A DNA stretch of 64,000 nt, taken from positions 930,001 to 994,000 of the forward strand of contig OY282382.1 of the NCBI GenBank assembly GCA_958295905.1, given 5' to 3'. Position 1 is the first letter of the stretch; every line of letters starts with the position of its first letter. A program made the translations under genes and the position numbers. The notes beneath the pieces are model-generated. The model was given only the letters and a program-made list of their open reading frames with translations. It was not told the DNA's origin and ran no database searches. Shown here one piece after another: positions 25,811-36,638 of the stretch. This stretch comes from an uncultured Vicinamibacterales bacterium. Lineage in GTDB: Bacteria > Acidobacteriota > Vicinamibacteria > Vicinamibacterales > UBA8438.

Positions 25811-25984
25811 ACAGAATCACCGGCAACCTCCTTGAAGGTCCTCCGGGCTCAGTATGGCCATCGGTTGCGATCGCCTGTCCGAGTTCCAGCCGGGGATCAG
25901 CAGGGGCAAGGCGCACGGGCGCATCGAGCAACGACCGTCGGCCGAGCCGCGGATGCGTCGGAGCGTGGGATTGTCCTGCAGGGG
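25811..25984. other. Intergenic DNA with a lone R1 end
   Basis: No gene is seen. GAGCGTGGGA at about 25961-25970 is an extra R1 terminal sequence that faces the start of R1 copy D, giving a GAGCGTGGGA...TCCCACGCT inverted pair across about 17 bp. Confidence 0.4.
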
Positions 25985-26144
25985 CATCCCACGCTGACGG
26001 CGCGTGACGGCTCGCCCCCGATTCGAGGAGTCGCCACCGTCTTGCCGACCGGCCGGCACCGCGTGAGACCCACGATTCCGTACGTCCGGAGCCCCAGGAC
26101 CGCGACGATTCTGCCTGCGCACGGTGGTGGCGGAGCGTGGGATG
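25985..26144 (+). repeat. R1 dispersed element, copy D
   Basis: It is a 160-bp unit between CATCCCACGCT (25985-25995) and AGCGTGGGATG (26134-26144). Confidence 0.9.
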
Positions 26145-26289
26145 GTCCTGGATTGTCCTGGGCCCCCGGTTGCGCCCCCTGCCGGGTTTGGGACAGAATG
26201 CCCCCTGGATCTGGAAAGTCGTCAGCTGCGGCAGGCGTATTCGACCCGGTTGCGCCGCAAGTCCGTTGCGGGTCCGTGCGCCTTGGCGG

Positions 26290-26303
26290 GACCACTTGTG
26301 GTC
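26290..26303 (+). promoter_or_regulatory. Short palindrome before the MBL-fold gene
   Basis: GACCACTTGTGGTC is a perfect 6-bp inverted repeat with a 2-nt centre, 32 bp before the start of the MBL-fold gene and just before its AAGGAG. It might be an operator; nothing else supports this. Confidence 0.25.
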
Positions 26304-26335
26304 TTCCCGTTCGTGGGCGAAAGGAGTGCGCACTC

Positions 26336-27799
26336 ATGAAGAGGCGGAAGTACCTTCCGATCGTATCGTGCGTCCTGTTCGTCGGCTGTGGAGCGGCAAC
26401 GCCCGAGCTGCAGCTCATCGAAGATGCGGCCGAGGCCATGGGGAGCCTCCGCGCGGTGAGTGAGACGACCGGCGTGGTCCTCGAGGGGTCGGGGCGGACG
26501 TATCGGGTCGGTCAGAACCAGACCCCGCGGGCCGACCTGCCGTACTACGAGATCGAGAACTACCGCCTGCAGCTCGATTTCGCCAACCAGCGGTGGCAAC
26601 TGCGGCAGGACCGCACCACGACGTTCCTCACCGGGAGTCCCCTCTTCGGGGTGCGCCAGACCTACGGCCTCGACGGCGGCGTCGCCTACGACGAGGGGGA
26701 CGGCGGGATGGTGCAGGCGTCGGACCGGGTGGCCGCCGAGCGTTGGGCCGAGCTGTACCACAACCCCCTCGGCATCGTGCTGCTGGGGCTCGACGAGACC
26801 TCGACGGCGAGCAATCTGCGCGAGGAGGACGGGGAGCAGGCCGTCGACATCGTGGCCGCCAACGGCACCCAGTTCACGCTGTACGTCGACGGGGAGACCC
26901 TGCATCCCAGCCGGGTGGCGTCCGCCCGGTACGACTCCATGCTGGGTGACGTGACCTACGAGACGATTTTCGAGGACTACGCGGAGTCCGGCGGCCTCGG
27001 CGGGTTCCAGGCGCGTCTGACGCTGCCGCGCCAATACACGATCAATCTCGGCGGCGACACGATCGCCGAGTATCGGGTGACCAGCGATACCCAGGCGCAG
27101 ATCGGCGACCTGTCGGTCTCCGCCGAGCCGGCGTCGGATGAGGTGATGGTCGAGGCGGAGGAGGTGGCCGACGGGGTCTGGCATCTCAAGGGCGGCTCGC
27201 ATCACAGCGCGCTGATCGAGTTCGACGAGTTCCTCGCCCTCATCGAGGCGCCCCAGAGCGAAGCCCGGACGCTGGCCGTGATCGAGCACGCCCGCGGCCT
27301 CCAGCCGGACAAGCCGCTGCAGTACGTGGTCAACACGCACCACCACTTCGACCATTCGGCCGGCATCCGGGCTGCGGTCTCCGAGGGGCTGACGGTGATC
27401 ACCCACGAGATCAACCAGACGTTCTTCGAGGATCTGGTGGCCCGGCAGCACACGATCGAGCAGGACGCCCTGGCCCGCAACCCGCAGCCGCTCGCCATCG
27501 AGACGGTGGTCGGCGACGACGTTTACGAGCTGAGCAGCGGGCGCCGCACCCTGGAGATCTCCCGCATCGTGGGCGATCGGCACTCCGACGGCATCGTGAT
27601 GGCGTATCTGAGGCGGGAGCGGATCCTGTTCGAGGTCGACGCGTTCTCGCCGGGGGCGTCGGCGTCGCCGTTCGCGGCCGCCCTGCTCGAGAACATCCAA
27701 GAGAAGCGGTTGCGCATCAACACCATCGTTCCGCTGCACGGCCCCGGCGTCGCCACCCTTGATGACCTCGAGGAGATCGTGGAGAGGGAGGGACGCTAG
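26336..27799 (+). CDS. MBL-fold metallohydrolase, putative lipoprotein
   Basis: The 487-residue product starts MKRRKYLPIVSCVLFVGCGA, a lipoprotein signal with LFVGC lipobox. Residues about 25-270 are a beta-rich domain of outer-membrane lipoprotein-carrier style (YYEIENYRLQLDFANQRWQL). From about residue 275 a metallo-beta-lactamase fold follows: GVWHLKGGSHHSALIEF, NTHHHFDHSAGIRAAV with the HxHxDH-type motif as HHHFDH, and a later His in IVPLHGPG. It may be a hydrolase or sulfatase-like enzyme acting outside the cytoplasm; the substrate is unknown. AAGGAG lies 10 nt before ATG 26336. Confidence 0.85.
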   Translation: MKRRKYLPIVSCVLFVGCGAATPELQLIEDAAEAMGSLRAVSETTGVVLEGSGRTYRVGQNQTPRADLPYYEIENYRLQLDFANQRWQLRQDRTTTFLTGSPLFGVRQTYGLDGGVAYDEGDGGMVQASDRVAAERWAELYHNPLGIVLLGLDETSTASNLREEDGEQAVDIVAANGTQFTLYVDGETLHPSRVASARYDSMLGDVTYETIFEDYAESGGLGGFQARLTLPRQYTINLGGDTIAEYRVTSDTQAQIGDLSVSAEPASDEVMVEAEEVADGVWHLKGGSHHSALIEFDEFLALIEAPQSEARTLAVIEHARGLQPDKPLQYVVNTHHHFDHSAGIRAAVSEGLTVITHEINQTFFEDLVARQHTIEQDALARNPQPLAIETVVGDDVYELSSGRRTLEISRIVGDRHSDGIVMAYLRRERILFEVDAFSPGASASPFAAALLENIQEKRLRINTIVPLHGPGVATLDDLEEIVEREGR

Positions 27800-27801
27800 T
27801 G

Positions 27802-27890
27802 GTCCGTCACGTCATAAGTTTCGGACAGACGGACTTGGGTCGAACGACGTATTTCTTCCGCATAGGGCTCTTGCGGTTCGAGGTGAGTGC
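27802..27890 (-). repeat. R3 dispersed element, copy 1
   Basis: Read on the minus strand it gives CTCACCTCGAACCGCAAGAG, then TACGTCGTTCGACCCAAG and TCCGAAACTTATGACGTGAC. It matches the plus-strand element at 39154-39236 along its length and the short element at 48210-48245 over its last 23 bp exactly. One frame is open across it (SPMRKKYVVRPK...PKLMT). Confidence 0.65.
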
Positions 27891-27925
27891 TCCGGCGACC
27901 CTGTTTTTAGTCGTGGCGATGCACT

Positions 27926-28022
27926 AGGCGTCTGCGCCGTAGAACGGCGCCGCTTCCCGCCAGGAGGCGCCGATCCCCTGGAGGGTTGGTTGGGCGGCAA
28001 TCGGAGGCCGCAGCGCGACCTT
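27926..28022 (+). repeat. R2 dispersed hairpin element, copy 6
   Basis: It is a full-length copy: AGGCGTCTGCGCCGTAGAAC, then GGCGCC repeats, GGAGGGTTGGTTGGGCGGCA and ATCGGAGGCCGCAGCG. GCGCCG-TAGAA-CGGCGC is a perfect hairpin here. Confidence 0.8.
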
Positions 28023-28035
28023 GACGGTCGTGTTC

Positions 28036-28059
28036 GGAGTTTCGTTGGCGCGAAACTCC
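28036..28059. repeat. R4-type hairpin
   Basis: GGAGTTTCG and CGAAACTCC form a perfect 9-bp stem around TTGGCG. Its complement carries TTTCGCGCCAACGAAACTCC, closely matching the R4 units between sufS and sufU. It lies in the 437-bp gene-free stretch before the homoserine kinase gene. Confidence 0.6.
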
Positions 28060-28236
28060 TACGGCGACGATTGCCGGGCTGGGAATCTGCGCCGCCGTGA
28101 GGGGGCCGGAAGCGGTCCCCTCCGCCCGCATCCCTCCGCCGGTCAGGGAACCTGCGTCCGCTTCCGGCTCGACCCTCGGGGGCGGCGCACCCCGGCCTCG
28201 TCACGCCCATCGCATCGGCCCAGCCTCCGCCTGCAC

Positions 28237-29214
28237 ATGTCCATGCCCCTGCGGGACCGCGTTCGCGTGTTCGCCCCCGCGACCCTGTCGAATCTCGGGC
28301 CCGGCTTCGACGTGCTCGGGCTGGCCATCGAGCAGCCGGGCGACTGCGTGGACGCGGAGTGGTCGGATCGGCCCGGGGTCGAGATCGCCGGCATGCGGGG
28401 GAACGCCGATCGACTGACGACGGATCCGACCCGGAACGTCGTCGGCATCGCCGCCGCGGCGGCTCTGCGCTTGGTCGACGCCCGCGCGCCGGGACAGCGG
28501 CCGTCCGGCGTGAAGTTGTGGCTGGACAAGCGGATGCCGCTCGCGAGCGGGCTCGGCAGCTCGGCCGCGAGCAGCGTCGCCGGGGCCCTCGCGGTGAGCG
28601 AGCTGCTCGGAGGAGCGCTCGGTCGGCGCGAGCTCATCGCGAGCGCGCTGGAAGGGGAGCGCGCGGTCTCGGGAGGCGTCCACGCCGACAACGTCGCGCC
28701 CTGCGTGACCGGCGGATTCGTCCTGATTCGAAGCTATGCTCCGATGGAGTTGCTGTCGCTGCCGGTGCCCGAGGCGTTGCGCGTCGCCGTCGTGCACCCC
28801 CACACCTCGGTGTCGACGGCCGAGGCGCGTCGCTTGGTGGCGGAGCGGCGCTTCGCGATCGCCGACGCCGTCGCCAACCTCGGCCAGCTCGGGGCGATGA
28901 TCACCGCCCTGCACCGCTCCGACCTCGAACTGCTCGGCCGATCGATCAGCGATGCCCTGGTCGAGCCCGTCCGCGCGCGGCTGGTGCCGGGGTTCGCGGA
29001 GGTCAAGCGGGCCGCCCTCGAGGCGGGCGCCCTCGGATGCTCGCTGTCGGGGTCCGGTCCGTCGGTCTTCGCGTTCGCCAAGTCCGACGATCAGGCCCGG
29101 GCTCTGGCCGCCCGCATGTCCGAGCGGTTCCGCGAGGCGGCCGGTCTCGAGTGCGACCGCTATGCCGGCGGGGTGAACGTGCGGGGCGCCTGCCGCGTGG
29201 ACGCCGGCGCGTGA
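28237..29214 (+). CDS. thrB: Homoserine kinase (GHMP family)
   Basis: The 325-residue product phosphorylates homoserine in threonine synthesis. It shows VRVFAPATLSNLGPGFDVLG at the N-terminus, the GHMP ATP loop PLASGLGSSAASSVAGALA, and the C-terminal GCSLSGSGPSVFAFAK. ATG 28237 (MSMPLRD) or 28243 may be the start. It stands apart from other thr genes and is followed closely by the nuclease gene, which is unrelated. Confidence 0.95.
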   Translation: MSMPLRDRVRVFAPATLSNLGPGFDVLGLAIEQPGDCVDAEWSDRPGVEIAGMRGNADRLTTDPTRNVVGIAAAAALRLVDARAPGQRPSGVKLWLDKRMPLASGLGSSAASSVAGALAVSELLGGALGRRELIASALEGERAVSGGVHADNVAPCVTGGFVLIRSYAPMELLSLPVPEALRVAVVHPHTSVSTAEARRLVAERRFAIADAVANLGQLGAMITALHRSDLELLGRSISDALVEPVRARLVPGFAEVKRAALEAGALGCSLSGSGPSVFAFAKSDDQARALAARMSERFREAAGLECDRYAGGVNVRGACRVDAGA

Positions 29215-29239
29215 GCGCGCCGCGGGGAGGACGGCTGCC

Positions 29240-32200
29240 GTGGGTGCGGTGACGCTTCATCGGTCCGCGAGCGCGGCGGCGCGCCTCGCCGCCGCGCACG
29301 GTTTCGTCGAGAGCCTGCCGCCGGGGTCCGAGGCGCTGATCGTCGGGGCCGCCCGGGACGCCGTCGACGATTTCGCGCGGGAGGGCGCGGTCCGCCGCGG
29401 CGCCACGTTCGGTCTCCACCGCTTCAGCCTCCGCCGGCTGGCCACCCGCATCGCGGCGCCGCGTATGGCCGGCCGCCGGTTGGCCCCCGCCACCCGGCTC
29501 GGGGCCGAAGCGGTCGCCGCCCGCGCCGCCTTCGAGGAGGTCGGTCGGGGCGGACTCGGGTATCTCGCGCCCATCGCCCAACTGCGCAGCTTCGGCCGGA
29601 CCCTGGCGTCGACCCTCGAGGATGTGCGCCTCGGCGGCGTCCAGACCGAAGATCTGTCGGCCTGCGGCGCGGTCGGGGCCGACCTCGACGCGCTGTCCCG
29701 GGAATACGCGCGCCAGCTTCGTCAGGCCCATCTCGTCGACATCTCCGAGCTGTATCGACTGGCGACGGGGGTGGTCGCGGCCCGCGAGCCGGTCGATGTG
29801 CCCCTCGAGGCTCCGGTGGTGCTGTTGGACGTGCCGGTTCACGACCGGGCCGCCCGCGGTTTCGTCGCGGCCCTCGCCGGGCGGTCCGGGCGGCTTCTCG
29901 CGACGGTTCCGCAGGGGGACGACCGGACGTGGGCGGCGCTCTCCCGGTTGCCGCATTCGGAGGCGGCGCCGCAGGGCGATCCGGCCGAGCCCGACACCCC
30001 GCTGGCCAGGGTCCGCACCCGGCTCTTCGAGCCGATCGCGCCGCCGGAGCGGGAGGCCGCCGGTCCCGCCGGCGGCGGGGTCTCGCTCTTCTCCGCGCCG
30101 GGGGAGTCGCGCGAGTGCGTGGAGATAGCCCGGTTGGTGCAAAAGGAAGCGGCCGCCGGCGTGCCGTTCGACCGGATGGCGGTGGTGCTGCGGTCGCCGC
30201 AGGTCTACAGCGGGTTGCTCGAGACCGCCCTGCGGCGGGCCGGCGTCGAGGCCTGGTTCGTCCGGGGGACCCGGGCGCCGGATCCGGCCGGCCGCGCGTT
30301 CCTCGCGCTGCTGGCGTGCGCGGCCGAGCGCCTGTCCGCACGGCGGTTCTCGGAGTACCTCTCCCTGGCGCAGGTGCCGCAACCCGATCCGGAAGGCGCG
30401 CCCCCCGCCCGCCGCGCGCGCTGGGTGCCTCCCGCCGAGGCCGACCAAGTGCTGCCGGGGCCCGCCCTGCCGGTGCAGGGGTCGTTGTTCGACGTTGCCG
30501 ATCTCGATCCGGATCACGACGGCCGTGACGCGGGGGATCCGCCCGACGCCGACGACCGGCCGGTCGTCGAGGGGGCGCTGCGCGCGCCCTGGCACTGGGA
30601 CCGGCTGCTCGTCGAGTCGGCGGTCATCGGCGGCCTCGACCGCTGGGTCCGCCGGTTGACGGGGCTCGAGCGGGAGCTTCGCCTGCGGTTCGACGAGTGC
30701 GCCGGCGACGATCCCCAGTCGCCGCAGGCGCGGCGGATCGAGCGCGACCTGATCGATCTCGGTCATCTGCGCCGGTTCGCGCTCCCGGTGATGGACCTGC
30801 TCGACGCGCTGCCGCGCGAGGCCCGCTGGGGAGACTGGCTCGACCGGTTCGAGACCCTGGCCCCGATGGTCCTGCGGCGGCCCGACCGGGTGCTGGCGAC
30901 CCTCGGCGAGCTGCGTCCCATGGCCGGCATCGGTCCCGTTCCCCTGACCGAGGTGCGGGACGTGCTGGCGGAGCGGCTCACGGAGCTGCAGGCGGAGCCG
31001 CCCCCCCGGCGCCATGGCCGGGTCTTCGTGGGCGGGCCGGATCACGTGCGGGGCCGCCTGTTCGACGTCGTGTTCGTGCCGGGACTGGCCGAGCGCATGT
31101 TCCCGCAGAAGCCCCGGCAGGACCCCATCCTCCTCGACGAGGCCCGCCGGCGCCTGAACGCGCCGGCCGCGTCCGGAAACCGTCGCCCTGCGGCTCCGCT
31201 TGCCGCCCCACCAACCCTGCCCGCGGGTCGGCGCTTCCCGCCGGAGGCGGCGCCGTTCCGCGGCGCGGATTCCCCGCCCCTGGGTCTGCCGGTGCTCGAC
31301 GATCGCGCGGCCGGGGAACGTCTGCTGCTGCGGCTGGCCGTCGGCGCCGCCGCCCGCCGGCTCCATCTGTCGTACCCGCGCCTCGAGCTCGGCGAGTCGC
31401 GCCCGCGGGTGCCTTCCTTCTATGCCCTTGATTTGGAACGCGCCCGCACCGGCCGGGTGCTGGACTTCCGGATCACCGAGCGCGAGGCGTTCGAGCGCGT
31501 GCAGTCGCGGCTGGCGTGGCCGGCCCCGAAGAAACCCGGCGACGCCATCGACGACACCGAGCACGATCTCGCCGTCCTGGGGCCGCTGCTGCGGCAACAG
31601 GGGGTGCCCGAGCCGACGGGGCGCGCGCGGTACCTCCTGGCCCTGGAGCCGGCCCTGCGCCGGTCGCTGCTGACCCGCTGGGCGCGCTGGACGACGCGGG
31701 CCTGGAGCCGGTTCGACGGCCTCTATCGGCCGGACGCGGGGGCGCGGGCCGCCCTCGACGCGCAGCGTCTGACGGCGCGGCCCTACTCGGTGACGGCGTT
31801 GCAGCGCTTTGCCGCCTGTCCGTACCAGTTCCTGCTGTCAGCCGTCTACCGCCTGCGGCCGCGGGAGGAGATCGCGCCGCCGGAGCGGCTCGATCCGCTG
31901 ACGCGCGGGCGGATGTTCCACGAGGCGCAGGCCGAGTTGGTGCGTCTGCTCGAAGCCCGCCGGCGGCTGCCGGTGACCCGGGACCGAGTTGCCGAGGCCT
32001 GGGCCCTCCTTGATGAGACCCTGGACGCGCTCGCCGCCCGCTACCACGAGGAGCTGGCCCCGGCCATCGACCGGGTGTGGACGGACGAGATCGAGAAGCT
32101 GCGCCTCGATCTGAAGGGCTGGCTGCAGCAGGTGGCGGACGAGGATGGCGGGTGGGTGCCGATTCGGGCCGAGCTCGGGTTCGGCTTGGCGCCGGGTGCG

Positions 32201-32707
32201 GGGCGCGACCCCCGGAGCACGGCCGACCCGGTGCTCGTCGACGGCGCCTGGAGGCTGCACGGCGTCGTCGATCTCGTCGAGGCGCGGGCCCGGCCGACGG
32301 CGGCCGGCGAGCTGCGGGTGACCGACCACAAGACGGGGCGGAACCGCACCGCGGATCGGATGGTGGTCGGGCACGGCGAGGTGTTGCAGCCGGTGCTGTA
32401 CGGGCTGGCCGTCGAGCAGGCGCTGGGGCGTCCGGTGCACGAGTCGCGACTCTTCTTCTCGACCCTGGCGGGGGGGTACGACGTTCGGTCGGTCCCCCTC
32501 GACGACACCGCGCGGCGATACGGCATCGAGGCGCTCTCGATCATCGATCGCGCCATCGAGGACGGCGTGATCCTGCCCGCGCCGCGCCGGGACGCCTGTG
32601 CCTGGTGCGACTACCGCGTGGTGTGCGGACCCTGGGAGGAGACCCGGGCGCGGCGCAAGGACGACACGAAGCTGGTCGATTTGCAAGCGTTGCGGAGATT
32701 GCCGTAG
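29240..32707 (+). CDS. addB: AddB-like helicase-nuclease subunit (inactivated helicase plus RecB-type nuclease)
   Basis: The 1155-residue product from GTG 29240 has an N-terminal UvrD-like region ([20 protein letters not shown]), a central part ([20 protein letters not shown]) and a C-terminal RecB-type nuclease with [10 protein letters not shown] (catalytic Lys) and an Fe-S cluster motif: CPYQFLLS near residue 855 and [10 protein letters not shown] at the end. It should work with AddA in processing double-strand breaks. Residues about 644-680 are encoded by an R2 repeat read in antisense, an in-frame insertion into a surface loop before [20 protein letters not shown]. Its stop is 19 bp before addA. 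Confidence 0.85.
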   Translation: MGAVTLHRSASAAARLAAAHGFVESLPPGSEALIVGAARDAVDDFAREGAVRRGATFGLHRFSLRRLATRIAAPRMAGRRLAPATRLGAEAVAARAAFEEVGRGGLGYLAPIAQLRSFGRTLASTLEDVRLGGVQTEDLSACGAVGADLDALSREYARQLRQAHLVDISELYRLATGVVAAREPVDVPLEAPVVLLDVPVHDRAARGFVAALAGRSGRLLATVPQGDDRTWAALSRLPHSEAAPQGDPAEPDTPLARVRTRLFEPIAPPEREAAGPAGGGVSLFSAPGESRECVEIARLVQKEAAAGVPFDRMAVVLRSPQVYSGLLETALRRAGVEAWFVRGTRAPDPAGRAFLALLACAAERLSARRFSEYLSLAQVPQPDPEGAPPARRARWVPPAEADQVLPGPALPVQGSLFDVADLDPDHDGRDAGDPPDADDRPVVEGALRAPWHWDRLLVESAVIGGLDRWVRRLTGLERELRLRFDECAGDDPQSPQARRIERDLIDLGHLRRFALPVMDLLDALPREARWGDWLDRFETLAPMVLRRPDRVLATLGELRPMAGIGPVPLTEVRDVLAERLTELQAEPPPRRHGRVFVGGPDHVRGRLFDVVFVPGLAERMFPQKPRQDPILLDEARRRLNAPAASGNRRPAAPLAAPPTLPAGRRFPPEAAPFRGADSPPLGLPVLDDRAAGERLLLRLAVGAAARRLHLSYPRLELGESRPRVPSFYALDLERARTGRVLDFRITEREAFERVQSRLAWPAPKKPGDAIDDTEHDLAVLGPLLRQQGVPEPTGRARYLLALEPALRRSLLTRWARWTTRAWSRFDGLYRPDAGARAALDAQRLTARPYSVTALQRFAACPYQFLLSAVYRLRPREEIAPPERLDPLTRGRMFHEAQAELVRLLEARRRLPVTRDRVAEAWALLDETLDALAARYHEELAPAIDRVWTDEIEKLRLDLKGWLQQVADEDGGWVPIRAELGFGLAPGAGRDPRSTADPVLVDGAWRLHGVVDLVEARARPTAAGELRVTDHKTGRNRTADRMVVGHGEVLQPVLYGLAVEQALGRPVHESRLFFSTLAGGYDVRSVPLDDTARRYGIEALSIIDRAIEDGVILPAPRRDACAWCDYRVVCGPWEETRARRKDDTKLVDLQALRRLP
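31170..31275 (-). repeat. R2 element, copy 7, inserted in frame within the addB-like gene
   Basis: On the minus strand the segment carries CGCCGCGGAACGGCGCCGCC, GGGCAGGGTTGGTGGGGCGG and AAGCGGAGCCGCAGGGCGAC, matching R2. The reading frame of the host gene stays open across it, giving a Pro/Ala/Arg-rich stretch. Confidence 0.75.
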
Positions 32708-32726
32708 ACGGGCGGGCTCGCGAGTC

Positions 32727-35700
32727 ATGACCGAACCCGAGCTGGTCGACGCGGCGGCGCGGCGGCGCATCCGGTCCTCGCTCGACGAGAACCTCCTCGT
32801 CGAGGCGGCGGCCGGCACCGGGAAGACCTCGGAGCTGGTGACCCGGATCGTCAACGTGCTGGCGGCCGGGGTCGCGCAGGTCGACGGGATCCTGGCCGTG
32901 ACGTTCACCGAGAAGGCCGCCGGCGAGCTGAAGCTGCGCCTTCGGGAGGGGCTCGAGCGCGCGCGCCGCACGCCGCCTCCCGGCGGCGGCGCGGAGAGGG
33001 GCGCCGCCCGCCCCGCGAACGTCGAGCACGCCATCGCCCATCTCGAAGAGGCCCAGGTCAGCACCATCCACGGGTTCTGCGCGGACCTGCTGCGCGAGCG
33101 GCCGGTGGAGGCGGGGGTCGACCCCCGGTTCGAGGTGTTGGCGGACCCCGCGCCGGTCTTCGGACAGGCCTTCGACGCTTGGCTTCAGCAGACCCTGACG
33201 GATCCGCCGGAAGGGCTGCGGCGCGCGTTGAGCCGCCGGGCCGCGGGCGGCTTCGGCGGGCCGGGGGCCAAGGAGCGGCCTACCGAGCGGCTTCTCGCCG
33301 CGGCATCGAGCCTCGCCGAGTGGCGCGACTTCCAGGCTCCGTGGCGCCGCGAGCGGTTCGATCGGCCCGCGATCATCGATCGGATCGTCACCCACCTGAT
33401 CGATTTCGCCGAACTGGCGGAACGGGTCACGAACCGCGGCGACCGTCTGTATCTGGACCTGCGCCCGGCCGTGCTGCTGGCGCGCGAGATCCGGGGGCAG
33501 GATGCGCTGCGGCCGGCCCGCCGCGACCATGACGGCATCGAGGCGGCCCTGGTCGAACTGGCCGGGGTCCGCCAGTTCACCAATCCCCGGCGGGGATCGG
33601 GGGCCCGCTACGGCGAGGGCGTCGCGCGCGGGACGGTGATCGAGCAGCACGGCCGGATCGTGGACGTGCTGAAGGACTTCCGGCGGGTGGCCGATGCGGA
33701 CCTGGCCGCGCTCCTGCGGGACGAGCTGCAGGCGCCGATCGCCGCTTTCGGCACGCTGAAGCGGGACGCCGGCCGGCTCGACTTCGTCGACCTGCTCATC
33801 AGGGCGCGCAACCTGGTGCGCGACCACGACGCCGTCCGCGCCGACTTCCAGCGCCGGTTCACGCGCATCTTCGTCGACGAGTTCCAGGACACCGACCCCC
33901 TGCAGGCGGAGATCCTTCTGCTGCTGGCCGCCGGCGATCCGGCCGAGCGGGACTGGCTGCGGGTGTGGCCGGCGCCGGGGAAGCTCTTCATCGTCGGCGA
34001 TCCCAAGCAGTCGATCTACCGGTTCCGTCGAGCGGACGTCGGGGTGTACTGGCAGGTCAAGCGCCGGCTGGAAGCGGCCGGGGTGCCCGCCCTGGCCCTC
34101 ACCACCAGCTTCCGCGCCGTGCCCGGCATCCAGCGTCTCGTGAACCGGGCCTTCGCCCCGGTGATGTCCGGCTCCGGCCGCCCGGAGGGCGGGGCGGGTC
34201 CGCACCAGGCCGACTACGTGCCGCTGTCGCCGCATCGGGACGACCCGGAGCGGCAGCCCGGAGTCGTCGTGCTGCCCGTCCCCCGCCCGTACGGCCTGCG
34301 GCGGGTCGCGGCCTCCGCCATCGAGCGCTCGTTGCCGGACGCGGTCGGCGCGTTCGTCCGATGGCTCGTCGCCGAGAGCGGCTGGCGGGTGACGGAACGG
34401 CGGTCGTCCGGGGAGGAGGAGTCCGGCGATTCCGGGGCGGCGGGGGTCCCGGTGGCGGCGCGGCACGTCTGCATCCTGTTCCGGCGTTTCGAGAGCTTCG
34501 GCACCGATATGACCCGCCCCTACGTCGAGGCCCTCGAGGCCCGCGACCTGCCGCATCTGCTCGTGGGCGGCCGGGGGTTCCACGGCCGGGAAGAAGTGAC
34601 GACGATGCGCGCGGCCCTCGCTGCGGTGGAGTACCCGGACGACGAGCTCTCCGTGTTCGCCACCCTTCGAGGGTCGCTGTTCGCGGTCGAGGACGCCGCC
34701 CTGCTGGAGTATCACCAGCGGTTCGGCCGGCTGCATCCCTTCCGCGTTCCCCCCGCCCTCGCGGCCGGGGCCGGCGGCGACCCCGGCCTGCGGGAGCGGC
34801 TCGGTCCCATCGCCGAGGCGTTGGCGGTGCTGCGCGAAGCCCACCGGCGGCGGAACGTCGTGCCGGTCGCGGAGACCGTCGGCCGGCTGCTCGAGGCGAC
34901 CCGCGCCCACGCCGGATTCGTCCTGCGGCCGGGGGGGGAGCAGACCCTCGCCAACGTGCTGCTGATCGCCGATCTGGCGCGGCGTTACGAGTCGGGGGGA
35001 GGGCTCTCGTTCCGGAGGTTCGTCGAGCAGCTCGAGGACGAAGCGTTGGCCGGGCAGGCGGGGGAGGCGTCCATCTTGGAGGAGGGGAGCGACGGCGTGC
35101 GGATCATGACCGCGCATCGGGCCAAGGGGCTCGAGTTTCCGGTGGTGGTCCTCGCCGATCCGACGTGCCGGCTCCACCGGAAGACGGCGGGGCGCTTCAT
35201 CGACACCGCCCGCCGGCTGTGCGCGCTGCGGCTCGCCGGCTGGCCCCCCCTGGATCTCCTCGACCATGAGGACGTCGAGGTGGAGCGGGATCGCCAGGAA
35301 GGCATCCGGCTTGCCTACGTCGCCGCGACGCGGGCCCGCGATCTGCTGGTGGTGCCGGCGGTCGGCGACGGACCCTACGAGGGGGGATGGCTCGATCCGC
35401 TCAACGCGGCGATCTACCCCCCGGCGGCCGAGCGCCGCGACCCGGGGCCGGCCCCCGCCTGCCCCCGCTTCGGCCGCGACAGCGTGCTCGAGCGGCCGGA
35501 CGGCGATCCCGCCGGCCCCGACACCGTCGCTCCGGGCGGGTACCGGTTCGACGAGGACGGCGCCGGGGGCGCCGCCGTGGTGTCCTTTCCCGCCCCCGGC
35601 CCGCCGCCGGGGGCGTCCGCATCGCGGGACGGCGCCGGCGGGACGCCCGGGTACCAGGTCGTGTGGTGGGACCCCCAAGCGCTGGCGCTCGACATCGAGG

Positions 35701-36383
35701 CGCGGTTCGGCATCCGGCAGGCGGAGCTGCTGTCGAAGAACGTCCCGCAGGACATCGTCGATGGGGATCTCGACCGCTACCGCACCTGGCGGGCGCGGCG
35801 GGACCGGATCGTGGCGGAGGCGGCGGCGCCGAGCGTCGAGGTGGTCACCGTGACCGAGCTGGCCCGCCGCCAAATCGCGGACTTCGTGCCGGTGTCGATG
35901 GCCGAGCCCGAGTTGCTGGAGCTCGAACGCCGCGGCCGCCGCCCCGCCGGCCCCCGCTTCGGCGCCCTCGTGCACGCGGTGCTCGCGGCGGTTCCCCTGG
36001 ACGCCGGCCCGGACGGCATCGAGCAAATCGCCGCGCTGCAGGGCCGGCTGCTCGGGGCGGTCGAGCGCGAGGTCCACGCGGCGGCGGAAGCCGCGGCGGC
36101 GGGGCTCGCCCATCCTTTCTTCGATCGCGTTCGGCGCGCCGCGGCGGCGGGCGAATGCCGGCGCGAGGCGCCGGTGACGATGCGGGGCGATGACGGGGTG
36201 CTGGTCGAAGGCGTGGTCGACCTTGCGTTCCGCGACGGCGGCGTCTGGGTCGTGGTGGACTTCAAGACCGACCAGGAACTGGAATCGGCCCTCGACGTCT
36301 ATCGGCGTCAGGTGCAGTTGTACGCCGACATGGTGGCCCGGGCGACGGGCAGCCCGGCGCGGGCGGTGCTCATGCGGGTGTGA
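32727..36383 (+). CDS. addA: AddA-like UvrD/REP helicase with C-terminal nuclease domain
   Basis: The 1218-residue product has the SF1A helicase motifs in order: [18 protein letters not shown] (Walker A, about residue 30), [48 protein letters not shown] (Walker B), [55 protein letters not shown] and [16 protein letters not shown]. At the C-terminus [11 protein letters not shown] and [23 protein letters not shown] form the RecB-type nuclease. It is the motor and one nuclease of an AddAB-type break-processing complex. Start ATG 32727 overlaps nothing; addB is 19 bp upstream. Confidence 0.92.
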   Translation: MTEPELVDAAARRRIRSSLDENLLVEAAAGTGKTSELVTRIVNVLAAGVAQVDGILAVTFTEKAAGELKLRLREGLERARRTPPPGGGAERGAARPANVEHAIAHLEEAQVSTIHGFCADLLRERPVEAGVDPRFEVLADPAPVFGQAFDAWLQQTLTDPPEGLRRALSRRAAGGFGGPGAKERPTERLLAAASSLAEWRDFQAPWRRERFDRPAIIDRIVTHLIDFAELAERVTNRGDRLYLDLRPAVLLAREIRGQDALRPARRDHDGIEAALVELAGVRQFTNPRRGSGARYGEGVARGTVIEQHGRIVDVLKDFRRVADADLAALLRDELQAPIAAFGTLKRDAGRLDFVDLLIRARNLVRDHDAVRADFQRRFTRIFVDEFQDTDPLQAEILLLLAAGDPAERDWLRVWPAPGKLFIVGDPKQSIYRFRRADVGVYWQVKRRLEAAGVPALALTTSFRAVPGIQRLVNRAFAPVMSGSGRPEGGAGPHQADYVPLSPHRDDPERQPGVVVLPVPRPYGLRRVAASAIERSLPDAVGAFVRWLVAESGWRVTERRSSGEEESGDSGAAGVPVAARHVCILFRRFESFGTDMTRPYVEALEARDLPHLLVGGRGFHGREEVTTMRAALAAVEYPDDELSVFATLRGSLFAVEDAALLEYHQRFGRLHPFRVPPALAAGAGGDPGLRERLGPIAEALAVLREAHRRRNVVPVAETVGRLLEATRAHAGFVLRPGGEQTLANVLLIADLARRYESGGGLSFRRFVEQLEDEALAGQAGEASILEEGSDGVRIMTAHRAKGLEFPVVVLADPTCRLHRKTAGRFIDTARRLCALRLAGWPPLDLLDHEDVEVERDRQEGIRLAYVAATRARDLLVVPAVGDGPYEGGWLDPLNAAIYPPAAERRDPGPAPACPRFGRDSVLERPDGDPAGPDTVAPGGYRFDEDGAGGAAVVSFPAPGPPPGASASRDGAGGTPGYQVVWWDPQALALDIEARFGIRQAELLSKNVPQDIVDGDLDRYRTWRARRDRIVAEAAAPSVEVVTVTELARRQIADFVPVSMAEPELLELERRGRRPAGPRFGALVHAVLAAVPLDAGPDGIEQIAALQGRLLGAVEREVHAAAEAAAAGLAHPFFDRVRRAAAAGECRREAPVTMRGDDGVLVEGVVDLAFRDGGVWVVVDFKTDQELESALDVYRRQVQLYADMVARATGSPARAVLMRV

Positions 36384-36451
36384 GGGCGCCGCGTCACCCC
36401 GCGGTCCGCGCCGGATTCGGGTCTGCGGGCGGCCGGGCGCCGGGTCAGGAC

Positions 36452-36612
36452 CATCCCACGCTTCGCCACCGCCGTGCGCAGGCGGAATCGTGGCGGGTCC
36501 TGGGCCTCCGGAGGTGCGGAATCGTGGGTCTCACGCGGCGCCGGCCGGTCGGCAAGATGGTGGCGGCCCCTCGAATCGGGGGCGGGCCGTCACGCGCAGT
36601 CAGCGTGGGATG
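36452..36612 (-). repeat. R1 dispersed element, copy E (inverted)
   Basis: It is a 161-bp unit with the same terminal CATCCCACGCT/AGCGTGGGATG, but the interior is the reverse complement of copies A-D. It begins 68 bp after the addA stop. Confidence 0.9.
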
Positions 36613-36638
36613 CCCCTGGGCGCCGGGTCCGGCACCGT

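Noticed and set aside
25817-26122. Minus-strand open frame over the R1 copy D region
   Set aside because: It is the translation of a repeat whose other copies are non-coding.
28021-28236. Extended N-terminus for homoserine kinase from the upstream open frame
   Set aside because: Homology begins with the RVRVFAPATLSNLGPGF block; the upstream codons overlap the R4 hairpin and are Arg/Pro-rich.
32541-36113. Very long open frame (about 1190 codons) antisense to the addA-like gene
   Set aside because: It is an artefact of high GC3: the sense strand has all helicase motifs in order, while the antisense product is His/Arg/Gly/Pro-rich with no domain.
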